Assembly (NCBI GenBank): GCA_003131705.1
Contig: PKUY01000416.1
Span: 8,607-21,253 of the forward strand
DNA from: Acidobacteriota bacterium
GTDB lineage: Bacteria; Acidobacteriota; Terriglobia; Acidiferrales; UBA7541
Direction: 5' to 3'
Length of the DNA: 12,647 nucleotides
Positions within the stretch are counted from its first letter, which is position 1, and every line of letters begins with the position of its first letter. Positions 7,147 through 12,647 of the stretch are shown here, in pieces. The notes beneath the pieces were generated by a model. That model did not search any database, was not told the origin of the DNA, and worked only from the letters and a program-made list of their open reading frames with translations. The translations under genes were made by a program, and so were the position numbers.

Positions 7147-7556
7147 AGTCGCAGGAAGGCCTGCACCTCAAGACCATCGTCCTGATCGTGATCATGGTCT
7201 CGGTCGCGCCGCTGGGCGATATGTTCCTCGGTAAGGGCATGAAGGTCATATCCCCGATGGCGAGCTGGGCGCCGGGCGATATTTTCCGTTTTTTCTTTCA
7301 GGCATTTACGTCTCCCACGATATGGCTCGGCATCGGGCTGCTGCTAGCTTTCTTCATCGCGTACATGATTGTTCTTTCCTGGGCTGACTATAGTTACGTC
7401 CTGCCCGCATCGTCGATTTCTATTTTGGTGGTCGCGCTGCTTGGCTATTTCGTGCTCCACGAAGTGGTCAAACCCACTCGCTGGGCGGGCGTGGCGATCA
7501 TTTGCCTGGGCGTATTTACCGTAGGCCACACATCGCCGCGGACTACGGAGCTTTAG
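7143..7556 (+). CDS. Small four-helix DMT/SMR-like transporter subunit, first of a pair
   Basis: This 137-residue membrane protein has four predicted helices, at about 10-29, 58-80, 84-104 and 111-128. Its size matches half-transporters such as EmrE or ArnE/ArnF rather than ten-helix EamA proteins. Helix 1 contains GDMFLGKGMK (25-34). This aligns without gaps to the helix of EmrE bearing the essential acidic residue Glu14, with Asp26 in its place here. The C-terminal half has the EamA/SMR signature: SYVLPASSIS (84-93), then LHEVVKPTRWAGVAIICLG (105-123). The ATG overlaps the hpnJ stop (ATGA), indicating translational coupling. It is homologous to the next gene, so the two probably form a heterodimer. 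From the family and context it may flip a lipid-linked or glycosylated hopanoid intermediate across the inner membrane; that substrate is inference. Confidence 0.8.
   Translation: MKSQEGLHLKTIVLIVIMVSVAPLGDMFLGKGMKVISPMASWAPGDIFRFFFQAFTSPTIWLGIGLLLAFFIAYMIVLSWADYSYVLPASSISILVVALLGYFVLHEVVKPTRWAGVAIICLGVFTVGHTSPRTTEL
7547..7550 (+). promoter_or_regulatory. Ribosome binding site deciding a GTG start
   Basis: GGAG lies 5 bases before GTG at 7556-7558. That GTG shares one base with the TAG stop of the preceding gene (7554-7556). It favours this start over the ATG at 7502, whose extra 18 residues are polar and unlike the partner protein. Confidence 0.65.
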
Positions 7557-7936
7557 TGGTGGTCACGAAATTCGTTTTTTACTTCCTGATTATTTTTCCC
7601 GGCACGTGCGGCGAAATGTGCGTTTCGCGCGCAATGAAGACCGTTGGCGAAGTCACGGACTTCAGTCCGCGTGCGATAGCCAGCGTGATCGGTCGCGCCA
7701 TGAAGGTTCCCTGGTTCTGGATCGGCCTGACGATGATGACGGCGGGCTTTTTTTCGCTGCTGGGAATGCTGTCGCTCGCCAACGTGAGCTTCGTCTTTCC
7801 CGCCACCGCGCTCAGCTACGCCGTAGGCACTCTCGGCGGCAAATTATTTCTCGGCGAGCGAGTCACTCCCCAACGCTGGGTCGGCGTTGCGCTGGTTTGC
7901 GTGGGTGTGGCCCTGGTCGTGATCGGCAAGGGCTAG
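7556..7936 (+). CDS. Small four-helix DMT/SMR-like transporter subunit, second of a pair
   Basis: With the GTG start this protein has 126 residues and four predicted helices, at about 4-22, 53-75, 78-98 and 107-124. Helix 1 contains GEMCVSRAMK (19-28). This lines up with GDMFLGKGMK of the preceding protein and with the Glu14 segment of EmrE; Glu20 is the equivalent residue. The second half, SFVFPATALSYAVG (78-91) and ERVTPQRWVGVALVCVG (101-117), is clearly homologous to the partner, including the PxRWxGVA motif. The pair therefore arose by duplication and probably acts as a heterodimer, as ArnE and ArnF do for a lipid-linked amino sugar. A longer frame from an ATG at 7502 exists, but it overlaps the partner by 55 bases and lacks a good ribosome binding site. 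It is followed after 18 bases by hpnI in the same operon. Confidence 0.8.
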   Translation: MVVTKFVFYFLIIFPGTCGEMCVSRAMKTVGEVTDFSPRAIASVIGRAMKVPWFWIGLTMMTAGFFSLLGMLSLANVSFVFPATALSYAVGTLGGKLFLGERVTPQRWVGVALVCVGVALVVIGKG

Positions 7937-7954
7937 CGTACGAAGGATTCCCTA

Positions 7955-9133
7955 ATGACTGGCTGGACGGCGGTTCGCGAGGCGCTCCTCCTTCTGGCAC
8001 TCGCGCCGTTCGCCTACTATCTGCTCGCGATATTCGCGGCAGGGCGATTTTTCCGCAAAAGAGTTTCCATCCCTTCCGATGTTGCGTCCGAGTTCACTCC
8101 ACCCGTCAGCATTCTGAAACCGATTCGCGGGCTCGACCGCGAAACCTGCGAAAACTATGCAAGTTTCTGCCTGCAAGATTATCCGGCGTTCGAGATTCTT
8201 TTCTGCGTGTCGGACGATTCCGACCCTGCGATTCCGGTCATTGAAAAACTCATTCGCGATTTCCCGAAGCGCGGCATCCGTCTGTTGATTGGCTCGGAGC
8301 CCCTTGGCGCGAGCGACAAGGTCAACAAACTTTGCCGGATGGTTCGCGAGGCAAAGCACGACATCGTAATCGTGAGTGACAGCGACGTGCGCGTCGATCC
8401 GGGTTTCTTGCGCGCCGTGGCCGCGCCGTTTCGCGATCCCAAAGTCGGCGGCGTCACCTGTCTTTATCGCGGCCTCACCGACGGCTCCTTCGCTGCCGAT
8501 CTGGAAGCCATTGGCAACAGCACGGATTTTGCGCCGGGCGTTCTGGTCGCGTGGCTCCTCGGTGGGCGCAGTTTGAACTTCATGCTCGGCGCCGTGATGG
8601 CAACCACCAAAAAACATCTCGCCGAAATCGGCGGATTCGAATCGCTCGTGGATTATTTTTGCGACGACTACGAGCTCGGCAACCGCATCGCAGCACGCGG
8701 CTATCGCATCGAGCTCAGCTGCTTTCCCGTGGACATCGTTTACCCGCGAGAAACGATTGGCAGCGCGTTTCGCCACCAGGTTCGCTGGAATCTGAGCATT
8801 CGCTATTCGCGCTTCTGGGGCCATCTCGGCTTGATTTTCACGCAGGGGCTCGTTTGGTCCTTGGTGGGCCTGTTTCTTGCACGGTCTTGGCCTGCGGTTT
8901 TCGCGTTCACGGCGGGATATTCCTTGTTGCGCTACGAAGTGGCGCTCAGCGTCGGCGCGCGGGGGATGGAAGACAAACTCGTGAGGCGGAAACTGCAGAT
9001 GCTGCCGCTGCGCGACGCCTTCGCATTCGTCGTGTGGCTCGCAAGCTTCTTCCCGCAGCGCATCCACTGGCGCGACCGCGAGTTCTACGTCAGCGAAAAA
9101 CGCCTCATCCCGATGCCGCCGCGCCAGTCTTAG
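7955..9133 (+). CDS. hpnI: Hopanoid glycosyltransferase HpnI (GT21, ceramide glucosyltransferase-like)
   Basis: HpnI transfers N-acetylglucosamine from UDP-GlcNAc to bacteriohopanetetrol in the cyclitol ether route, at the cytoplasmic face of the inner membrane. The protein has 392 residues. It shows an N-terminal membrane helix (about 8-30), a family GT21 catalytic domain (about 48-290) and hydrophobic C-terminal segments (about 292-330 and 353-368). The catalytic landmarks are in the order and spacing known for ceramide glucosyltransferases. They are CVSDDSD (84-90), SDSDVRVDP (141-149), the third acidic motif DDYELG (237-242) and HQVRW (274-278). The last corresponds to the (Q/R)xxRW motif but has His in first place. 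KPIRGLD (55-61) and GGFESLVDYFCDD (226-238) are also typical. AAGGA (7943-7947) precedes the ATG by 7 bases. It is the last gene before a terminator candidate. Ceramide glucosylation is a possible alternative, but the neighbouring hpnJ favours the hopanoid role. Confidence 0.85.
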   Translation: MTGWTAVREALLLLALAPFAYYLLAIFAAGRFFRKRVSIPSDVASEFTPPVSILKPIRGLDRETCENYASFCLQDYPAFEILFCVSDDSDPAIPVIEKLIRDFPKRGIRLLIGSEPLGASDKVNKLCRMVREAKHDIVIVSDSDVRVDPGFLRAVAAPFRDPKVGGVTCLYRGLTDGSFAADLEAIGNSTDFAPGVLVAWLLGGRSLNFMLGAVMATTKKHLAEIGGFESLVDYFCDDYELGNRIAARGYRIELSCFPVDIVYPRETIGSAFRHQVRWNLSIRYSRFWGHLGLIFTQGLVWSLVGLFLARSWPAVFAFTAGYSLLRYEVALSVGARGMEDKLVRRKLQMLPLRDAFAFVVWLASFFPQRIHWRDREFYVSEKRLIPMPPRQS

Positions 9134-9178
9134 CTGCCCGTCGCCGGCAGTTTATAAGATCCGATTGCGTGCTCCCCG

Positions 9179-9207
9179 TTGACGAAACGATTGTCCGCCA
9201 GTAAAGT
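9179..9207 (+). promoter_or_regulatory. Promoter candidate upstream of tRNA-Gln
   Basis: TTGACG (9179-9184, five of six -35 bases) and TAAAGT (9202-9207, four of six -10 bases) are 17 bases apart. Transcription would start near 9214 and reach the tRNA at 9256. A terminator-like hairpin lies between this start and the tRNA, so the pairing of promoter and tRNA is uncertain. Confidence 0.45.
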
Positions 9208-9214
9208 AGAAGCA

Positions 9215-9238
9215 GGTCGCGCGTTTGCGGCCTTTTTT
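9215..9238 (+). terminator. Intrinsic terminator candidate after hpnI
   Basis: GGTCGC (9215-9220) pairs with GCGGCC (9227-9232) as a 6-bp stem with one T-G pair and a GCGTTT loop. Six T residues follow (9233-9238). This is the classical rho-independent form and would end the hpnJ-hpnI transcript about 100 bases after hpnI. Confidence 0.6.
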
Positions 9239-9255
9239 GTTGTCTCCCCCTCGGC

Positions 9256-9330
9256 TGGGAGGTCGTACAATTGGCAGTACATCAGATTCTGGATCTGATT
9301 ATCCTGGTTCGAGTCCAGGCCTCCCAGCCA
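9256..9330 (+). tRNA. tRNA-Gln, anticodon CTG
   Basis: The 75-base gene folds fully. The acceptor stem pairs TGGGAGG (9256-9262) with CCTCCCA (9320-9326), followed by discriminator G and an encoded CCA. The D stem is GTAC/GTAC with an AATTGGCA loop. The anticodon stem TCAGA/TCTGA encloses TTCTGGA, giving anticodon CTG for codon CAG. The T arm is CCTGG-TTCGAGT-CCAGG. The acceptor sequence and the G discriminator agree with bacterial glutamine tRNAs, whose E. coli form also begins TGGGG and ends CCCCAGCCA. Confidence 0.96.
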
Positions 9331-9400
9331 ATCTTCGAAGAGCTGCAAATTTCCCTGGAAATCTGAGGAATCCATAAAGGAAGCGAGTTCTGTTCCCGCG

Positions 9401-10720
9401 TCAGCTCCCGCTGAAATCCGCTTGTTTCAGCGGCCGGACGAGGAGCGTGAGGGCGAAGCCTACCACGAGAAAGCATGCGAGCACGCGCAGCGGCTGATCG
9501 TAGATGTGGACTCGACTTTCTCCGGGCGCGAGCGCAGCTTTGGCGCGCTCGGAGAGCTGCGTGATGATCACGGGTCCCACAACGGCTGCAGCGCTCCACG
9601 CCGTCAGCAGCGCGCCGTGAATCGCACCCACGTTATCTTCGCCGAAGATATCCGCGAGGAAAGCGGGAACGGTTGCAAAACCTCCGCCGTACATCGTGAA
9701 CACCGTGAAGATCGCAATCTCGAACGGCACCCACGAGCCGTTCGCGGCGAAGGTCGGGATTAGCAGGAAGAGCGCGACCTGCACAATGAAGAACGTGAGA
9801 TACGTATTTCGACGGCCAATATAGTCCGATAGAGAAGCCCAGAAAAAGCGCCCCCCTGCGTTAAACAGACTGATGATCGAGACAATCGCTCCGGCTTCGA
9901 GTGCCGTCTTGCGGAACAGGTCCTGCATCATGGGCGAGGCCTGAGCGAGAATCCCGATTCCCGCCGTGACGTTGACAAACAAGATGCCCCACAGCAGATA
10001 GAACTGCACCGTACCCAGCGCGTCGTTGCGGCTCACGCTACGGGCGGTGATCATCTTGTTGGTGCGCATGGAAGGAGTCCACCCGGCAGGTTTCCAGTTT
10101 GGCGGTGGCCGGCGAATGATGCGTGCGCCGATCATCATGATGATGAAATATGTGACGCCGAGAACCATCATCGTGCGCGCTACGCCAAAAAGGCCCATAC
10201 AGTAGACATTCAAGTAGCCCGCGAGAAACGCTCCTCCGCCAAAGCCCATGATGGCCATTCCCGTCGCCATCCCGCGCCGGTCCGGAAACCATTTTACGAG
10301 CGTGCTCACCGGCGAAATGTAGCCCAGCCCGCAGCCGATTCCCCCAATGAGCCCCATGCCGATCCACACCAGCACCGATTGGTGGATCGCCAAGCCGAGG
10401 CCTCCGATGACGAGTCCGCTGCCGAAGAAAAATGCCGCAGCGGTCGCGGCCGCGCGCGGACCGCGCCGCTCGACCCAAGGTCCGCCGACCGCGGCGCTCA
10501 ACCCAAGCAGGACAAGCGCCGTCGTGAAGGTCGTGTAGGGAGGACTGAACCACCAGGGTGAAGTGGGGAAGATCGCTTTGATCGGGCGATTGAACGTGCT
10601 CCAGGCGTACACCGAGCCGATGCAAATGTGAACGGCTACGGCCGCGACCGGAATCAGCCAGCGATTGAAAGCCGGTACAGCTTCTGCCTGCGCAAGCCCA
10701 GCAGTCTGCGGTGTCGCCAC
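9401..10720 (-). CDS. OFA-family major facilitator transporter
   Basis: This is a twelve-helix MFS carrier of the oxalate/formate antiporter (OFA) family, 439 residues from the GTG at 10720. It moves small organic acids across the inner membrane; the exact substrate cannot be read. Family features include HICIGSVYAWSTFNRPI (31-47) in helix 1 and the motif-A-like ERRGPR (84-89) between helices 2 and 3. GIGCGLGYISPVSTLVKWFP lies at about 127-146, with DRRGMATGMAIMGFGGGAF just after it. The central linker RRPPPNWKPAGWTP (203-216) is typical of the family, and SDYIGRRNT (298-306) is the second-half motif A. An ATG at 10834 would add 38 residues with no hydrophobic or family-like character. The GTG start is preferred because GAGGAG (10729-10734) lies 8 bases before it and the protein then begins just ahead of helix 1. 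It is convergent with the tRNA and divergent from the AsmA gene. Confidence 0.88.
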   Translation of the reverse strand: MATPQTAGLAQAEAVPAFNRWLIPVAAVAVHICIGSVYAWSTFNRPIKAIFPTSPWWFSPPYTTFTTALVLLGLSAAVGGPWVERRGPRAAATAAAFFFGSGLVIGGLGLAIHQSVLVWIGMGLIGGIGCGLGYISPVSTLVKWFPDRRGMATGMAIMGFGGGAFLAGYLNVYCMGLFGVARTMMVLGVTYFIIMMIGARIIRRPPPNWKPAGWTPSMRTNKMITARSVSRNDALGTVQFYLLWGILFVNVTAGIGILAQASPMMQDLFRKTALEAGAIVSIISLFNAGGRFFWASLSDYIGRRNTYLTFFIVQVALFLLIPTFAANGSWVPFEIAIFTVFTMYGGGFATVPAFLADIFGEDNVGAIHGALLTAWSAAAVVGPVIITQLSERAKAALAPGESRVHIYDQPLRVLACFLVVGFALTLLVRPLKQADFSGS

Positions 10721-10728
10721 GAAAACGT

Positions 10729-10734
10729 CTCCTC
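10729..10734 (-). promoter_or_regulatory. Ribosome binding site deciding the GTG start of the OFA transporter
   Basis: GAGGAG on the minus strand lies 8 bases before GTG at 10720. A second purine-rich AGGTGA (10735-10740) sits directly upstream. Confidence 0.65.
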
Positions 10735-10751
10735 TCACCTGATGTTTGAGA

Positions 10752-10782
10752 TCTATGCCAGAAATGTTCAGACTGCGGTCAA
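10752..10782 (-). promoter_or_regulatory. Weak promoter candidate for the OFA transporter
   Basis: On the minus strand TTGACC (10777-10782, five of six -35 bases) is followed at 19 bases by CATAGA (10752-10757), a poor -10 with three matches. The -35 is good, but the spacing and the -10 are not, so this is tentative. Confidence 0.28.
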
Positions 10783-11020
10783 CATCCTCGGTGATTTGTG
10801 CGCCACTGATAACACGAAAGCTGGTCGGAAACAAACTCGAATTGGAGAAAAATGGCGCTCTGATGTTCCCGAATTCTCATCATCGCGTTACACAACTGAC
10901 AAACTAAAGTCCGCGTCGGTCAAGTGAAGAAAAGGCAAGCATTTCCTCACTTGTGCTGCTTTCTTGAATTTGCTGCTGGCGAGTCCATGCCTCCGAGCCA
11001 ACTTCTTCGCGGAAACTTTC

Positions 11021-11049
11021 TCGCCTCTCGTAATTCTCGGTAGTATGAT
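11021..11049 (+). promoter_or_regulatory. Promoter candidate for the AsmA gene
   Basis: TATGAT (11044-11049) matches five of six -10 bases. The -35 at 17 bases (TCGCCT, 11021-11026) is poor, with three matches. Transcription would start near 11056, giving a leader of about 65 bases. Confidence 0.35.
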
Positions 11050-11107
11050 ACGGCTGCCTAGCGCCCCGGATGGAGTCGCCGCGCGCCCCGCTTGAAGAGA
11101 GCTTCCC

Positions 11108-11113
11108 TGGAGG
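11108..11113 (+). promoter_or_regulatory. Ribosome binding site of the AsmA gene
   Basis: TGGAGG lies 6 bases before ATG at 11120. It fixes the start of a gene whose end is outside the window. Confidence 0.75.
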
Positions 11114-11119
11114 TTCGAT

Positions 11120-12647
11120 ATGAAGAAAATTCTCATCATCGTCGGGATCGTTGTCGCCGTGTTGCTCGTCATCGTGATCGCGCTGCCGTTTGTCATTGAC
11201 GTGAACCGGTTCAAGCCGACTCTGGAAACCGATCTTACAACCGCGCTTAACCGCAAAGTTGAAATCGGAAATATCGAGCTTTCGATACTCTCTGGTGGAG
11301 TGAAGATAGACAACGTGGTGATCGCTGACGATCCTGCTTTTAGCGCATCGCCTTTCCTGCAGGCGAAGCAACTTACCGCGGGCGTGGCGCTCTTCCCCTT
11401 GATTTTTTCGAAGAAGCTCGAGGTCAGTTCTTTCACCGTAACTGAACCGCAGGTTTCGCTCCTACGCTCCGCTGGCGGAAAATGGAATTACTCGAGCCTG
11501 GGCGTTGCAGGACCTAAGAAAACGGATACGTCCTCGCCGACGGATTTCTCCGTGCAAAAACTGACGCTTTCCAATGGCACGATTGTCGTCGGCACGACCG
11601 GCGCGCACGGCAAGACGCAAACGTACCAGAGCGTGAACCTCGAGGCATCCGACCTCTCCTATATCTCGCAGTTTCCTTTCAAGTTCTCTGCAAAAACTCC
11701 GGGTGGCGGCGATGTAAAAATTCAAGGGAAGGCCGGCCCCATCGATTCCGCCGACGCTTCGCTCACGCCCCTTGACGCCACGATTGGCGCCGAGAATGTG
11801 GATTTGGCTTCCACCGGATTCGTCGATTCGTCTTCCGGTATCGCCGGAGTGGTCGATTTTCACGGCAATCTTACGTCCGACGGCCATCAGATGACTTCGA
11901 AGGGCACGGTCAAAGCCGAAAAGATTAAACTTGTCCCTGCGGGCGCGCCTTCCAAGGTTCCTGTTAACCTCGATTACGACACGAGCTACGATTTGAAGAG
12001 CCAGAAGGGTGACCTGAAGCAGGGCGACGTCCACATCGGCAAGGCACTGGCTCATCTCACAGGCGTGTATGAAACCGCTGGCGCCACCACAAATGTGCAA
12101 ATGAAGATGACCGGGCAGGGAATGCCCGTGACGGATCTTGAGGGCGTATTGCCGGCTGCCGGAGTCCTTCTTCCGTCCGGCGCGTCGCTTCAGGCCGGCG
12201 CTCTCAATTTGAGCCTCGCGATCAGTGGGCCGGCCGATAAGCCGGTAATAAGCGGACCCGTGAATCTTTCGAACGCCAAGCTCGCCGGTTTCAATTTGAA
12301 ATCAAAACTCGGAGCGCTTTCTTCATTCCCAGGGCTCGGCGGGGGAGGCGGCGGCTCGGACACGGAGATCCAGTCGCTCAGCACGGACCTTCGCGTGGAT
12401 TCCGAAGGGACCCATGCGAATAATTTGAATATTGTTGCGCCCTCGATCGGAACGGTCACTGGCAACGCGAACGTCAGTCCGAACAATCAGCTCAATTGCA
12501 AGATGTCCGCAAAACTTGCGGGCGGCATCGGCACGGTAACTTCGGCGCTCTCATCTTTCGGGGGCGGCGGGAAATCGAACGGGGGCGGCATTCCGTTCAC
12601 CGTCACCGGCACGACATCGAATCCTATCTTCCTTCCGGACGTCGCCG
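11120..12647 (+). CDS. AsmA-family protein (incomplete at right edge)
   Basis: The frame is open from the ATG at 11120 to the window edge (509 codons), with no stop or frameshift. A single N-terminal membrane anchor at about residues 3-25 (ILIIVGIVVAVLLVIVIALP) places the rest in the periplasm. The AsmA N-terminal domain follows: VNRFKPTLETDLTTALNRKV (28-47), the SGGVKIDNVVIADDPAFS region (58-75), and VTEPQVSLLR then GGKWNYSSL (107-127). This Pro and Trp-Asn pattern is typical of the family. The later part is a long beta-rich region with AsmA_2-like character. It has two glycine-rich linkers, each after the sequence ALSSF, at about 399-412 and 476-490. AsmA/TamB/YhdP-type proteins act in outer-membrane biogenesis and probably in lipid transport across the periplasm. 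A role in moving hopanoids would fit the neighbourhood, but this is only inference. The C-terminus is not seen. Confidence 0.86.
   Translation, partial: MKKILIIVGIVVAVLLVIVIALPFVIDVNRFKPTLETDLTTALNRKVEIGNIELSILSGGVKIDNVVIADDPAFSASPFLQAKQLTAGVALFPLIFSKKLEVSSFTVTEPQVSLLRSAGGKWNYSSLGVAGPKKTDTSSPTDFSVQKLTLSNGTIVVGTTGAHGKTQTYQSVNLEASDLSYISQFPFKFSAKTPGGGDVKIQGKAGPIDSADASLTPLDATIGAENVDLASTGFVDSSSGIAGVVDFHGNLTSDGHQMTSKGTVKAEKIKLVPAGAPSKVPVNLDYDTSYDLKSQKGDLKQGDVHIGKALAHLTGVYETAGATTNVQMKMTGQGMPVTDLEGVLPAAGVLLPSGASLQAGALNLSLAISGPADKPVISGPVNLSNAKLAGFNLKSKLGALSSFPGLGGGGGGSDTEIQSLSTDLRVDSEGTHANNLNIVAPSIGTVTGNANVSPNNQLNCKMSAKLAGGIGTVTSALSSFGGGGKSNGGGIPFTVTGTTSNPIFLPDVA

Larger units (their letters stand above)
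10721..11119. other. Divergent intergenic region, 399 bases
   Basis: This region separates the OFA transporter (minus) from the AsmA gene (plus). The open frames here lack ribosome binding sites and look non-coding. I see promoter candidates for each flank and the ribosome binding sites. The short repeat GCGCCCC occurs twice, near 11061 and near 11083. I find no tRNA, no clear riboswitch and no T-tracted hairpin. Confidence 0.6.

Noticed and set aside
7952..9067. Minus-strand open frame of 371 codons opposite hpnI
   Set aside because: It is antisense to a gene with all GT21 motifs; the His/Arg/Glu-rich translation is typical of a shadow frame.
9349..9362. Palindrome ATTTCC-CT-GGAAAT after the tRNA
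   Set aside because: The stem is AT-rich with almost no loop and no T-tract, so I would not call it a terminator for the tRNA or the OFA gene.
9130..9375. Minus-strand frame of 81 codons across the tRNA gene
   Set aside because: It contains the antisense translation of a complete tRNA, a common source of false protein annotations.
9410..9431. Inverted repeat GCTGAAA/TTTCAGC at the 3' end of the OFA gene
   Set aside because: It is inside the coding region and no T-run follows in either direction, so it is probably incidental.
1..12647. CRISPR arrays, transposases, integrases and phage genes
   Set aside because: I looked for short regularly spaced repeats, insertion-sequence ends and mobile-element proteins and found none. 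The tRNA has no adjacent integrase or obvious repeated 3' end.

Overview
The window reads as a piece of a diderm bacterial chromosome with moderately high GC. The gene set suggests an acidobacterium: hopanoid genes hpnJ and hpnI, a stand-alone MacB-type permease, an OFA-family carrier and an AsmA protein with glycine-rich linkers. This is inference from gene content and protein style; no rRNA or other phylogenetic marker is present. Nothing looks like a prophage, transposase, CRISPR array or plasmid.

Left (1-5510): the start of a secreted protein runs off the left edge on the minus strand (1-163). A 333-base gene-poor divergent region follows. It holds a 10-bp perfect inverted repeat with inner paired arms, a short decayed-looking minus-strand reading frame, and candidate promoters on both strands. 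Next come four plus-strand genes: a membrane-fusion protein (497-1732), a secreted TPR protein (1729-2772), a MacB/FtsX-type permease (2871-4115) and a TolC-family outer-membrane channel (4170-5510). Together they make a MacAB-TolC-like tripartite exporter, except that no ATPase gene is present; a TPR gene lies between adaptor and permease.

Middle (5541-9238): a promoter candidate precedes a tightly packed operon of hpnJ (radical SAM, 5626-7146), two SMR/ArnE-ArnF-sized membrane proteins (7143-7556 and 7556-7936) and hpnI (GT21 glycosyltransferase, 7955-9133). The first three genes overlap by a few bases. An intrinsic terminator candidate lies at 9215-9238. HpnI adds N-acetylglucosamine to bacteriohopanetetrol and HpnJ is needed to form the cyclitol ether headgroup. 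The embedded small transporters look like a two-subunit flippase, possibly for the hopanoid glycolipid. The deacetylase HpnK, needed between HpnI and HpnJ, is not in the window. This cassette is the most interesting part.

Right (9256-12647): a tRNA-Gln(CTG) gene on plus, a convergent OFA-family major facilitator transporter on minus (9401-10720), a 399-base divergent intergenic region, and an AsmA-family protein on plus (11120 to the right edge, incomplete).
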